From positions 2,888,001-2,952,000 of the forward strand of contig NZ_CP063779.1 of NCBI RefSeq assembly GCF_021596945.1: 64,000 nt of DNA. Direction: 5' to 3'. The notes beneath the pieces are model-generated. The model saw only the letters and a program-made list of their open reading frames with translations, was not told the DNA's origin and searched no databases. Made by a program: the position numbers and the translations under genes. Below are positions 44,631 through 53,636 of the stretch, piece by piece. Numbering within the stretch: position 1 is the stretch's first letter; every line of letters begins with the position of its first letter. The DNA is from Mongoliitalea daihaiensis (GTDB lineage Bacteria > Bacteroidota > Bacteroidia > Cytophagales > Cyclobacteriaceae).

Positions 44631-45716
44631 ATGAAGACATTTTTCACTTACCTGATGTTTGCTACATTCCTACTTTATTCCTGTGGGAAGTCTGAAGAAA
44701 CCATCAACCCAACTAGAACCAATATCTCGGAATCGGTTTTTGCCTCCGGCATTATCAAAGCAAAGGGGCAATACCAAGCCTATGCAAATACTAGTGGTGT
44801 TTTAAGAGAGCTGTTGTTGAATGAAGGTGATTTGGTCCAGGAAGGTCAGGTGATATTGGAAATCTCCAATGACGCTACCCGTCTTTCCAGAGAATCCGCT
44901 GAATTGGCGAGGAAATATGCTGATAAAAAGGAATATGAACTCAAATTGAAAGATTTGGAAGTGACCATTCAACTGGCCAAAAGTCGCTATGAAAATGATT
45001 CATTGCTGCTCAAACGTCAGGAGAACCTTTGGTCTCAGGGAATTGGAAAAGCCATTGATCTCGAACAGCGCCAACTTGCGTTTGAAAATTCGAAATCACT
45101 TTATCGTTCTTCCAACCTGCGATACGAAGATTTTAAAAATGAGATTGCATTTAATGAGCGAAATGCGGGGAAAAATCTAGCCATTTCTCAATCATATGAA
45201 CAAGATCTTTTCTTGAAAAGTAAATTGGATGGAAAAATTTATGCCCTTTTGGTAGAAAAAGGGGAGATTGTCACTCCTCAAACTCCCCTCGCCATCATCG
45301 GGCACGCAGATGATTTTATCCTAGAAATGCAAATTGATGAATACGATATCGCAAAAATCAAGCTCGGACAGCGTGTTTTAGTTCAAATGGATAGCTACCG
45401 GGGTGAAATTTTTGAAGCTACTTTGGTCAAAATCAATCCCATGCTCAACGAACGAAGCAAAAGCTTTACAGTCGAAGCAATGTTTGATAATCGCCCCGAA
45501 ATTCTTTACCCCAACCTCAATTTTGAAGCAAATATCCTGATCCAAACAAGGGAGGATGTTTTGACTATTCCTCGCTCATATTTGCTTAATGAAAGTACTG
45601 TCTTAGATGCTTCGGGTGATACGCTTAGGGTTGAAACAGGTTTGAAAAATTACCAAATCGTGGAAATTGTCAATGGAATTACCGAGCAAACCAAACTAAA
45701 AAAGCCTAATCCATGA
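44631..45716 (+). CDS. Efflux periplasmic adaptor (HlyD/MacA family lipoprotein)
   Basis: The ATG at 44631 gives a lipoprotein signal with lipobox YSCG. The 361-residue protein has a barrel-sandwich lipoyl-like domain split around a long coiled coil: VLRELLLNEGDLVQEGQVIL before it, LDGKIYALLVEKGEIVTPQ after it. A beta-barrel domain ending TIPRSYLLN follows. It links an inner-membrane ABC pump to the outer membrane. The stop overlaps the permease start by 4 nt, so the three genes form one operon. Confidence 0.9.
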   Translation: MKTFFTYLMFATFLLYSCGKSEETINPTRTNISESVFASGIIKAKGQYQAYANTSGVLRELLLNEGDLVQEGQVILEISNDATRLSRESAELARKYADKKEYELKLKDLEVTIQLAKSRYENDSLLLKRQENLWSQGIGKAIDLEQRQLAFENSKSLYRSSNLRYEDFKNEIAFNERNAGKNLAISQSYEQDLFLKSKLDGKIYALLVEKGEIVTPQTPLAIIGHADDFILEMQIDEYDIAKIKLGQRVLVQMDSYRGEIFEATLVKINPMLNERSKSFTVEAMFDNRPEILYPNLNFEANILIQTREDVLTIPRSYLLNESTVLDASGDTLRVETGLKNYQIVEIVNGITEQTKLKKPNP

Positions 45717-46972
45717 GGTTTGCATTGATTGTAGAAATAGCTCGAGCCTTGATGCTTGCTCGTGTGAAGCAAACAATGGTAGCTGCTATTGGGGTGACTT
45801 TTAGCATTACCATGTTCATTGCGCTCTTGGGTTTTATGAACGGATTAAATGATTTATTGGATGGATTGATCCTCAATAGGACGCCACATATTCGCTTTTA
45901 CAATGAAGTCAAACCCAGCGAAGATCAACCCATTCAATTGGATAAGCAATTTAAGGACTATTTCAATATCATTCGGTCCATCAAGCCATCCGGTGCGCGG
46001 GTAAATATTTACAACAATCAAGCAATCATCCAAACACTCCAAGAGGATAAACGCATCCTTCGAATTGCGCCTAAAATCACCGTACAGGTCTTTTTTAATG
46101 TGGGCAATTTAGATATTCCTGGTTCTCTGAATGGGGTGGAGGTAGAAGAGGAAAGTAGGCTCTTTGCATTTGGAGATTATGTGGTAGCAGGTGATTTGAT
46201 GGACTTAAATCACACCTCAAATAGTATCATTTTAGGAAAAGGTGCTGCTGATCGCATGATGGCGGAAATAGGGGATTATGTACAGGTCACCACAGCACAA
46301 GGTAATCGTTTACTGTTGAAGGTGGTAGGCTACTATCAATCTGGATTAGCTGATTTGGATAATGTTCAATCCTATATTTCCTTAGCTACCGCCCAAAAGA
46401 TGATCGGGGAAACATCCGCTTATGTGACCGATATTCAAGTGAAATTACATGATTTTAACCTTGCTCCAGCGGTAGCAAAAGAGTATGGCTCCATCTTTGA
46501 AATTGCCGCAGATGATATTCAGACAATCAATGCCCAATTTGAAACAGGCTCGGATATCCGATCCATGATCAGTTACGCGGTGGGAATTACTTTATTGGTA
46601 GTGTCTGGTTTCGGGATTTACAATATCCTCAATATGATGATTTATGAAAAAATGGATACCATTGCTATTCTGAAAGCCATTGGTTTTTCAGGTCGCGATG
46701 TACAGCATGTCTTTACCACAATTGCTTTATCCATTGGTTTTGTTGGGGGAATACTGGGCTTATTGTTTGGGTATTTGGCATGCTTGGGCATTGAACGCAT
46801 TCCCTTTGAGACAGAGGCACTCCCTACGATCAAGACTTTCCCAGTCAATTTCAACCCAAAATACTATATGATAGGAGCGATCTTCAGTTTGGTAACCACC
46901 TATTTCGCAGGATTTTTCCCTTCCCGTAAAGCCAGTAAAGTTGATCCTGTTGAAATCATCCGAGGAAAATAA
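45713..46972 (+). CDS. ABC transporter permease (FtsX/MacB type)
   Basis: The 419-residue protein has one N-terminal transmembrane helix (VAAIGVTFSITMFIALLGF), a large periplasmic MacB-core domain and three C-terminal helices with the FtsX signature (GIYNILNMMIYEKMDTIAIL, then KVDPVEIIRGK). This is the four-helix type VII ABC layout, with the ATPase on a separate polypeptide. It overlaps the adaptor gene by 4 nt and is followed immediately by the ATPase gene. Substrates could be peptides, lipoproteins or drugs. Confidence 0.9.
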   Translation: MRFALIVEIARALMLARVKQTMVAAIGVTFSITMFIALLGFMNGLNDLLDGLILNRTPHIRFYNEVKPSEDQPIQLDKQFKDYFNIIRSIKPSGARVNIYNNQAIIQTLQEDKRILRIAPKITVQVFFNVGNLDIPGSLNGVEVEEESRLFAFGDYVVAGDLMDLNHTSNSIILGKGAADRMMAEIGDYVQVTTAQGNRLLLKVVGYYQSGLADLDNVQSYISLATAQKMIGETSAYVTDIQVKLHDFNLAPAVAKEYGSIFEIAADDIQTINAQFETGSDIRSMISYAVGITLLVVSGFGIYNILNMMIYEKMDTIAILKAIGFSGRDVQHVFTTIALSIGFVGGILGLLFGYLACLGIERIPFETEALPTIKTFPVNFNPKYYMIGAIFSLVTTYFAGFFPSRKASKVDPVEIIRGK

Positions 46973-46973
46973 C

Positions 46974-47660
46974 ATGCATAAGCAAAAAGTCATAGAAGCC
47001 ATCAACATCAACAAGTACTTTTATAGCCCATTAAAAGTGCAAGTACTCAAAGAGGTGTCTTTTTCAGTCAATAAGGGGGAGTTTGTTTCCGTGATGGGTA
47101 AATCTGGATGTGGTAAATCAACCCTGCTCTATGTGCTTTCTACGATGGACACGGATTATGAAGGCAAACTCTTGTTGGATGACCAACTGATTACGGGTCA
47201 GTCTTCTCACAATCTTTCCATTTTACGGAATGAAAAAATAGGCTTTGTTTTCCAGTTTCATTACTTGATTCACGAATTCTCTGTTTTGGAAAATGTGATG
47301 ATTCCAGCACTCAAACTCAATAAATTATCCAGAGAAGCGATCGAACATGAAGCTATGGAAAAACTCCGTATTTTCGACATGCAAGACCATGCCTTGAAAA
47401 AAGCTAATCAATTGTCCGGAGGACAAAAGCAGCGTGTTTCTATCGCAAGGGCCTTAATCAATAATCCTTTGATCATCATGAGTGATGAGCCTACGGGAAA
47501 TTTGGATAAGAAAAACTCTGATTTGGTTTTTGGAATCTTTCGGGACTTAGTGCAGGAGTTTCATCAAACCATGCTGATGGTTACACATGATGTAGAGTTA
47601 GCCGAAAAGACCGATCGGACCATTTGGATGGAGGATGGGAGGATTATTTCTCATGAGTAA
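46974..47660 (+). CDS. ABC transporter ATP-binding protein (LolD/MacB type)
   Basis: The start at 46974 is 1 nt after the permease stop. The 228-residue protein shows Walker A (GKSGCGKST), signature (LSGGQKQRVSIARAL), Walker B (IIMSDEPTGNLD) and the H-loop (TLMVTHD-like MVTHD). It powers the FtsX-type permease. The gene order adaptor, permease, ATPase makes a complete MacAB-like tripartite module, lacking only the outer-membrane channel. Confidence 0.93.
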   Translation: MHKQKVIEAININKYFYSPLKVQVLKEVSFSVNKGEFVSVMGKSGCGKSTLLYVLSTMDTDYEGKLLLDDQLITGQSSHNLSILRNEKIGFVFQFHYLIHEFSVLENVMIPALKLNKLSREAIEHEAMEKLRIFDMQDHALKKANQLSGGQKQRVSIARALINNPLIIMSDEPTGNLDKKNSDLVFGIFRDLVQEFHQTMLMVTHDVELAEKTDRTIWMEDGRIISHE

Positions 47661-47805
47661 GACTTGATTGGGATTTGGTTCCAAATCTAAAGTTTCCTTG
47701 AATTATATGTCCCATTTAACAAGGCCTTTAAATTAATATTATATTTGATTTTCGGGGGTATTAGTAGTTGAACATTACAGTGACAAGCCATTAAACTTAT
47801 TGAAA

Positions 47806-48021
47806 ATGAAGTTAGACAAAAAAGCGTTTAAAATTCAGTCATTTGACGAAGCAGCTGATCATAAGCAATATTACAGAGAACTTCCAGAAGAGGAAAAAGA
47901 AAATCTCTTCTTTAAATTGATGCAAGCGGCTTATGGGTTTGTAGGTAAAGATTGGCCAAGAATGGATAAAAATTATTTTGAGGAAAGAACTTTGGTGAAA
48001 CGTGGAAAAAGTAAGACTTAA
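47806..48021 (+). CDS. Small protein paired with a nucleotidyltransferase remnant
   Basis: The 71-residue protein (start ATG 47806) is acidic and helical (DEAADHKQYYRELPEEEKEN ... FEERTLVKRGKS). Short proteins of this type commonly sit immediately before AbiEii-like nucleotidyltransferase genes in Bacteroidota. Here only the 3' end of that partner remains, overlapping by 20 nt. Antitoxin-like function is inferred from this arrangement only. Confidence 0.5.
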   Translation: MKLDKKAFKIQSFDEAADHKQYYRELPEEEKENLFFKLMQAAYGFVGKDWPRMDKNYFEERTLVKRGKSKT

Positions 48022-48184
48022 TATTTTCAATGATGATTTTAAAATTGCCATAAATAATGTCAAAAAAATTGAAGTGCAGGGTATTGAAATCAATCTTTTG
48101 AGTATGTCCGACCTAGTGGCTACTAAAAAGGCGTCAGGTAGATATAAGGATCTGGATGATTTAGATAATTTAGATTATGATTAA
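48002..48184 (+). pseudogene. C-terminal remnant of a nucleotidyltransferase-type gene
   Basis: A 60-residue frame ends with VQGIEINLLSMSDLVATKKA followed by SGRYKDLDDLDNL. That block is the C-terminal signature of nucleotidyltransferase (AbiEii/DUF6036-like) proteins. The catalytic GGxxV...DxD part is absent, so the frame is a truncated relic. It overlaps the small upstream gene by 20 nt and the flavodoxin gene by 8 nt. A very short functional protein is possible but less likely. Confidence 0.55.
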
Positions 48185-48767
48185 AGATAAAATTGGGAGA
48201 CTGTTATTGTTTCTAGGATTAATTTTAATAGGTATTCATTCCACTTATGCCCAATCCTTTCCCACTATTCTTATTACCTACCACTCAGAATCAGGTAAAA
48301 CTCAAGCCATGGCAGAAGCCGTAGCCAAAGGTGTGGCAGCTATTGAGGGGGTGAGTGGTGTGCTAAAACCACTATCAGAAGTAACCGAAAATGATATCCT
48401 TCAAGCTTCTGCTATCATTTTAGGTTCTCCCGTATACAATGGAAATATGACTCCCGAAGTACAAGCCTTTATCAATTCTTGGCCTTTTGAAGGTCGTCCT
48501 TTGAAAAATAAGCTAGGAGCAGTGTTTGTAACCGGTGGAGGTTTCTCTATTGGAGAGGAAGCCACCATGTTTGCTATGATCCGATCCATGATGATCCATG
48601 GAATGATCATAGTAGGAGGGGATGAACTGGAAGCTGCTTTTGGTGCTTCTGCTATTACTGGAGAAGGAGATTTTGTTGGAAAGGAAGTGGATGAAATTTT
48701 TTTGAGAAAAGCAGAAGGGCTTGGTATGAGAGTTGGAAAGACAGTGAAATATTTTCAATTTGATTAA
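48177..48767 (+). CDS. Flavodoxin/WrbA-like protein with signal peptide
   Basis: The 196-residue protein has an N-terminal signal segment (LLLFLGLILIGIHSTYAQS). The flavodoxin fold follows: FMN phosphate loop YHSESGKTQAMAEAVAKGV, then GSPVYNGNMTPEVQAF and TGGGFSIGEEATMFAM. This matches the NAD(P)H:quinone oxidoreductase (WrbA) group. Export of a flavodoxin is unusual, since FMN must be provided in the periplasm. It is possible that this segment is an uncleaved anchor. Confidence 0.8.
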   Translation: MIKDKIGRLLLFLGLILIGIHSTYAQSFPTILITYHSESGKTQAMAEAVAKGVAAIEGVSGVLKPLSEVTENDILQASAIILGSPVYNGNMTPEVQAFINSWPFEGRPLKNKLGAVFVTGGGFSIGEEATMFAMIRSMMIHGMIIVGGDELEAAFGASAITGEGDFVGKEVDEIFLRKAEGLGMRVGKTVKYFQFD

Positions 48768-48774
48768 TCAGAAC

Positions 48775-49440
48775 TTAAGACTGCTCTTCTTCAAATTTCA
48801 TAATGGTAACATCATATTCATTTTCAGTCACATCATCCTTGTTTATCCAGTAATTGGAAGTCAATACTTGGTAGTTATTTTTCTCAGGAATGCTGACTGT
48901 CCAAATAAATTTATGCGCATCTTCAAATTTGACTTTTCCCTCAAGTTGGTCTGAATATAATCTTTTGACTAGGCTGCTTTCCTTCAATCCGCCTGCAATC
49001 ATTTTTGCAAGGATTTCTTTGTTAGCCCCTACATCTTTACCCTCATCATCAGTGACGTTAAAGTCAATTAGAGTTGCCTCTGTATTGGGAAATTTTCCAT
49101 TATATGCCTGACGCAAAAATTGGTTGATGCAGAAAAGATCATAGTGCAAATCGGGCTCTGGGTACTCCTCGGCTACTTTGTCTGCGGTCATTTCATGGCT
49201 GATGGACTGAATCTGTCCTTCACTTAATTTTTCACCAAGCTTATAGGTTAAAATAGTTTCAGCTGCTTCATTTGTTTCAAAGTCAGTGATTGCCAAATGC
49301 AACATTCCCTTTAGGTTTTCAGCCTTGATGGTCTCTGGCTCTGGAAAGTCAAATTCCTTCAGGAGATTGGCGTAATCTTCATTAGACCAATAGGATGCGA
49401 CTTCAGTGATCGTTTTTACAGATGTTATTTGAATTTTCAT
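48775..49440 (-). CDS. Conserved-looking cytosolic protein of unknown function
   Basis: The 221-residue acidic protein has no signal peptide, membrane helix or familiar motif. Its sequence alternates charged helices and strands (TKSVKTITEVASYW-like start, ending YDVTIMKFEEEQ). It is convergent with the flavodoxin gene (8 nt apart). A tiny frame at 49597-49743 lies upstream on the same strand. Confidence 0.55.
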   Translation of the reverse strand: MKIQITSVKTITEVASYWSNEDYANLLKEFDFPEPETIKAENLKGMLHLAITDFETNEAAETILTYKLGEKLSEGQIQSISHEMTADKVAEEYPEPDLHYDLFCINQFLRQAYNGKFPNTEATLIDFNVTDDEGKDVGANKEILAKMIAGGLKESSLVKRLYSDQLEGKVKFEDAHKFIWTVSIPEKNNYQVLTSNYWINKDDVTENEYDVTIMKFEEEQS

Positions 49441-49596
49441 GTGTTGAGTATTTAAATATTGATTAGTTTAATTGAAAAAATGTATCAGGTTGTATCCCGA
49501 ATCAGCTGCTTTTAGATAAGCCTAGCTTGAGTAAGTACTATCTCTAATTAATCTTTTGTTAATTCATCTCTGACTAACTGATCAATGGTCTTTTAG

Positions 49597-49743
49597 TCAA
49601 TTTCTCGGATTTTCCTGATTGGAGACTGGATTTGCTCTGATATACAATCCAATTTTTTCAAAATTTTGCTTTGGTCTTTGCCATGTTTCAGTACATGTCA
49701 ACGAAAAACATGCCATGATTGAAACCACGATTATTTTTTTCAT
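49597..49743 (-). CDS. Possible 48-residue small lipoprotein
   Basis: An ATG at 49743 opens a 48-codon frame, MKKIIVVSIMACFSLTCTET and beyond. It has a basic start, a short hydrophobic core and two cysteines that could serve as a lipobox. It is the only sizeable frame in the 508-nt gap between 49441 and 49948, which is otherwise AT-rich without repeats. The short length keeps confidence low. Confidence 0.3.
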   Translation of the reverse strand: MKKIIVVSIMACFSLTCTETWQRPKQNFEKIGLYIRANPVSNQENPRN

Positions 49744-49936
49744 TTTATTTTAGATTTTAAGATTTATCACAATATCATTTAAATTGAGTCAATTTGAAGC
49801 AATTTGATATTGAGAGATGCGATGATACCAATAAGTCTTTCTTTTTTAAGTCCAAGTAGGTAAAACAATAGGAGTTTATAGTTGCTAGCTCTTGGTCATT
49901 TAGTATAATTTAGTAAGGATTCAATCCCAAAAACCC

Positions 49937-49944
49937 TACTTTTG
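49937..49944 (+). promoter_or_regulatory. -7 promoter element next to a start codon
   Basis: TACTTTTG matches TAnnTTTG and ends only 4 nt before the ATG of the GH16 gene. If used, the mRNA would be nearly leaderless. No TTG stands at the usual upstream distance. Confidence 0.35.
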
Positions 49945-49948
49945 CAGC

Positions 49949-50794
49949 ATGCAGTATCCCTTTTCATTCTGTTTGGTATTTTTGATTTGCTTAGTATTGG
50001 TCTTGCCAGTGAATGCACAAGAGAAGGAATCATGGAAGTTAGTTTGGTCGGAGGAATTCGACTATAAAGGGCTTCCTGATCCTGAAAAATGGATCTTTGA
50101 AGTAGGGCATGTGCGGAATATGGAGCAACAGTATTATACTGAGCAACGATTGGAAAATGCAGTGGTCAAACGGGGCAAGTTACTTATTACCGGAAGGAAG
50201 GAAAAATTCCCCAATGCTGCGTATGAACCTGGTTCTCCCCAATGGAGGACCTCAAAGCCTTATGCCGACTACACCTCCGCTAGTATTACCACTCAAGGAC
50301 TGCATGCTTGGACTTATGGCAGGATAGAAGTTCGGGCCAAGCTCCCTAAAGGAAAGGGAATGTGGCCAGCTATTTGGATGTTGGGAGATAACTTTGAAGA
50401 AGTAGGATGGCCCTATGCTGGGGAGATAGACATTATGGAACATGTGGGGAAGGAGCCTTTGGAAGTTCACGGAACAGTGCACTTTCCGACAGGTAAAAAA
50501 GATGAATTTATTTCCAATGGGGGAGTCATTTCCAAAAAAGGATTAGCTAGAAAATTTCATGTATTTGCTATCGAATGGACCAAAGAAAAAATAGATTTTT
50601 TCGTCAACGACATCCTCTATCATTCTTTCGAAATTGATCAAGCAGGTAAGGGGCTAGATAATCCATTTCGCAACCCTCATTTTCTCATCATCAACCTCGC
50701 CATGGGAGCCAATTGGCCCGGACCGATAGATGATAAAGTACTGCCACAGCAGTTTATCATAGATTATGTGCGGGTCTTTCAAAAGCAGCTATAG
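49949..50794 (+). CDS. Secreted family 16 glycoside hydrolase
   Basis: The 281-residue protein has a signal peptide ending near PVNAQE. It carries the GH16 catalytic motif in GEIDIMEHVG (nucleophile Glu and acid/base Glu separated by IDIM) and the flanking GMWPAIWMLG and WPGPIDD strands. The family cleaves beta-1,3/1,4-glucans such as laminarin. The length and lack of extra domains fit a single-domain enzyme. It is convergent with a beta-propeller lipoprotein gene 18 nt away. Confidence 0.9.
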   Translation: MQYPFSFCLVFLICLVLVLPVNAQEKESWKLVWSEEFDYKGLPDPEKWIFEVGHVRNMEQQYYTEQRLENAVVKRGKLLITGRKEKFPNAAYEPGSPQWRTSKPYADYTSASITTQGLHAWTYGRIEVRAKLPKGKGMWPAIWMLGDNFEEVGWPYAGEIDIMEHVGKEPLEVHGTVHFPTGKKDEFISNGGVISKKGLARKFHVFAIEWTKEKIDFFVNDILYHSFEIDQAGKGLDNPFRNPHFLIINLAMGANWPGPIDDKVLPQQFIIDYVRVFQKQL

Positions 50795-50812
50795 TTTTTT
50801 TGACTAGAGTCT

Positions 50813-52000
50813 TTAAAATTGCTTCAACTGTATCTTCACCAATACAATCTTTTCCTCTTTAAGAGAATCTTTTTTTTGGTTAAAAAAGGCATGAAGATTA
50901 ACATTTTTGGTATCGACGGATTGACCCTGAAATGTTTCAACGTAACTGTTGAAAAAAGTACGAGAATCCATTTGATAGATGATCCAATCATCATGGTAAG
51001 TCCAGGAATATTGCTTCAAAGGCATTTGATCAATATCATTGGTAATCCCTGCAATTACTTTTTTCACCTGTTTATCGACATCCAAAAAAATCCAGTGTGG
51101 TTTTTTGTAGTCATAGGTAGCTGAAAGGAAGTAACCAAAAGGCATAGGGAAGAAACTGATAACATATTCAACTTTTTTGTTATCAGTAAAATATTCTCTC
51201 TGAGCTTTCGTGTCTTTTCCCAGTCGAACTTTAGTTTCCCAATCTAATTGATACTTGCCAAAGTCAAAAACGATACTGTCTTTTAAATAGCCATTCTGAT
51301 TAAATACATAGACATTACTCGTGTATTTCTCCCGAAAATAAATATCATTCGTTAGCCCTTGTAAATAAGTGTGAACATAGCCAAAGGGTATCATTTGGTC
51401 AGTTCCTTTTCTGGCGGGTACAAATCCTACAGTATCGAGTGCAGATGATCTTATAAATATAAAATTTTGATCCAGTTCTCCATACGGGAAATGTTGCAAC
51501 ATAAAATCTTGCCCATGATATACAGATTCAGAGTTCTGATTTTTGGTTTCTTCTAATAAGTTTCCTTTGAAATCAAATACTAGGGTTTTTTTTAGGTATC
51601 CTACATCCACTCTTATCTGATCATTTCCAACCAATGACAGCCCATCAAAAATCCTAAACTCACCCGGTCCATCCCCATAGTTGCGGATAATGTTTTCTAA
51701 TTTTCCAGCTGTGTCAAAAATAAAAATACTTGCGTTTTCTAGGCTCTCAACAATGATATGCTTGTCAGTAAAGAGCATTTTATAGGCATTGACGATGGGA
51801 GTCTCGTCTGGATAATCCAATAGTACATAATCCAACTCCTCAAAAATTTCAGATGCCAGATACTCCTTTCCAAGGTCTAAGTCAATAGTTACTGCTGAAT
51901 TTAATTTCTTTTTTCCACAGCTTCCAAGGAATACAAGCATGGAAATAAGGAAAAAGTTTGCTAGTTGATATGGCCTCATGAATTTCTTTAAGATGGTCAA
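50813..52000 (-). CDS. Six-bladed beta-propeller lipoprotein
   Basis: The 395-residue protein (an internal Met at 51979 is an alternative start) has a lipoprotein signal with lipobox LGSC. Repeating propeller strands follow (LENIIRNYGDGPGEF, FDTAGKLEN, FDFKGNLLEE). This is the six-bladed beta-propeller family common in Bacteroidota, often of unknown function. It is a single gene with no pump or receptor beside it. Confidence 0.75.
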   Translation of the reverse strand: MTILKKFMRPYQLANFFLISMLVFLGSCGKKKLNSAVTIDLDLGKEYLASEIFEELDYVLLDYPDETPIVNAYKMLFTDKHIIVESLENASIFIFDTAGKLENIIRNYGDGPGEFRIFDGLSLVGNDQIRVDVGYLKKTLVFDFKGNLLEETKNQNSESVYHGQDFMLQHFPYGELDQNFIFIRSSALDTVGFVPARKGTDQMIPFGYVHTYLQGLTNDIYFREKYTSNVYVFNQNGYLKDSIVFDFGKYQLDWETKVRLGKDTKAQREYFTDNKKVEYVISFFPMPFGYFLSATYDYKKPHWIFLDVDKQVKKVIAGITNDIDQMPLKQYSWTYHDDWIIYQMDSRTFFNSYVETFQGQSVDTKNVNLHAFFNQKKDSLKEEKIVLVKIQLKQF

Positions 52001-52127
52001 TAGTCGCGAAATTTACTAAAAAAATAGGCGTTATTTAACTTTCATATTCAATAGTATAATCCTGCTCAACGATCTTCACTCGAATAAATGAGAATAATAC
52101 TTTTTGTTAGGATAAAAATTTATTTTT

Positions 52128-53597
52128 GTGAACTTCCCTGTTTATCTTGAAAACAAAAAAACTGTTGCAAAAAAGAAATTAAAACCCCAAAACACCAAGT
52201 TTAATCCGATAAGCTACCTAAGGTCTGGAAATGCTCGGAAATTACCGATTTACGAGTGTATGATCCCCAAAAGTTGGAAGGAAGATAAAAAGTTTCCCAT
52301 ACTTTTTTCAAGAAAGCATAGTAATGGGAATTTGACATTTGCTTCTATCTTGGTGGACTTACTTTGTACAGGTTCTAAAGATGTTTTGTTTGTTGTCAAT
52401 GAACCGATAAATGTTTACCATGAAATCAGGGATACATATGAAGAATCACTGCTAGTGGAGTTTGTTCCTGTTTCATATGAGTTGATTCACAATATTATTT
52501 TTGAATCTGTTGCATTTGCTGAAGATTATGGAATCGCTCCCCATGAGGACTTTAGGTTTGTAGAGTTGATCTTAGAAGAAGACACAGAAAGCTTTCCAAG
52601 AATTGATGTGCCTTTAGGTGTCAATGGTAAAGCTCATCTTCACCTACATAATGGAGACGATAGACGGAAATACTTTGAGCAACAAATTCTCAAATATGGT
52701 AAAAAGGGAACGTATGAAATATTTTATCACACTAATGATCCGATCCTTGATGATGAGTCGGATGACGATGACTGGGAGGAGGATGATGACTTCTTGATAG
52801 ATTCCTGTCTTTTTTGGGATGAAGAAGATTGGGCCGAGTTTTATGATAATGGTAGCTTTGAAGAGTTACCCATAGATATTGTGCACCATACTATTGTCCG
52901 ACTTCCAGAATATGATTTTGAGAAAATGAAACAGGAAAAACTCTTTGCTCCATTCACCAAAATCAAATCTACTGTAAATCCAACCTCTAAATCAGAATAC
53001 AGTAAAAATGAAATAGAAAACATGCATCAGATCTATGAATTATTACAAGATATGAATGATGCTGGTTTAAAGACCAATCCTGTTATTCTTGCTGATATCG
53101 AGAAACTATTACAGGAAACACCTTCTAATAAAATACTGTGGCAATATAAATGGGAATACTACCAAGTAGTAGGAGATGATCAAAAAATGATAGAGACTGC
53201 TCTTGAGATGAAGCGAAGATTCCCAGATTACCTTTTTGGACTCACATGTCATGCCCAATCATTGATTGGAATCGGACAGGCAGATGAAATTCCTGATGCC
53301 ATGAATCATATCCAAAAAATTCAGGACATTGATCCAAAAAGGGAAAAGTTTCATAAGTCTGAGCTAATGGCATTTTACTCGCCGTGGATTTATTACTATT
53401 CAAAAACAGGTCAAGTTAGGGCTGCCTACTTTTTGATGCATTTATTGTTTGAACACGAAGTTGGGGATCATTTTATGGTCCATCCATTGGTCCTTGAAGC
53501 TTATAGAAATGCCACAACGAAAGTGGTAGATAAATTTTATAGTATCCTCAAGTCAGGTAACATTTCAAAAGATGATTTTATAAATATGATGATGTGA
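52128..53597 (+). CDS. Conserved-type protein with acidic stretch, unknown function
   Basis: The 489-residue cytosolic protein begins with a Lys-rich segment (VAKKKLKPQ) and then YLRSGNARKLPIYECMIPKS, a block I associate with uncharacterised Bacteroidota proteins. A mid-protein acidic run (DDESDDDDWEEDDD) lies near residue 210, and the last third is helical and TPR-like. The start is GTG at 52128. A -7-like TATTTTTG overlaps this codon, so the true start may be further downstream. Confidence 0.5.
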   Translation: MNFPVYLENKKTVAKKKLKPQNTKFNPISYLRSGNARKLPIYECMIPKSWKEDKKFPILFSRKHSNGNLTFASILVDLLCTGSKDVLFVVNEPINVYHEIRDTYEESLLVEFVPVSYELIHNIIFESVAFAEDYGIAPHEDFRFVELILEEDTESFPRIDVPLGVNGKAHLHLHNGDDRRKYFEQQILKYGKKGTYEIFYHTNDPILDDESDDDDWEEDDDFLIDSCLFWDEEDWAEFYDNGSFEELPIDIVHHTIVRLPEYDFEKMKQEKLFAPFTKIKSTVNPTSKSEYSKNEIENMHQIYELLQDMNDAGLKTNPVILADIEKLLQETPSNKILWQYKWEYYQVVGDDQKMIETALEMKRRFPDYLFGLTCHAQSLIGIGQADEIPDAMNHIQKIQDIDPKREKFHKSELMAFYSPWIYYYSKTGQVRAAYFLMHLLFEHEVGDHFMVHPLVLEAYRNATTKVVDKFYSILKSGNISKDDFINMMM

Positions 53598-53636
53598 CCA
53601 TAAACCAGTAATAACTACGTTACTTCGACAAATGGA

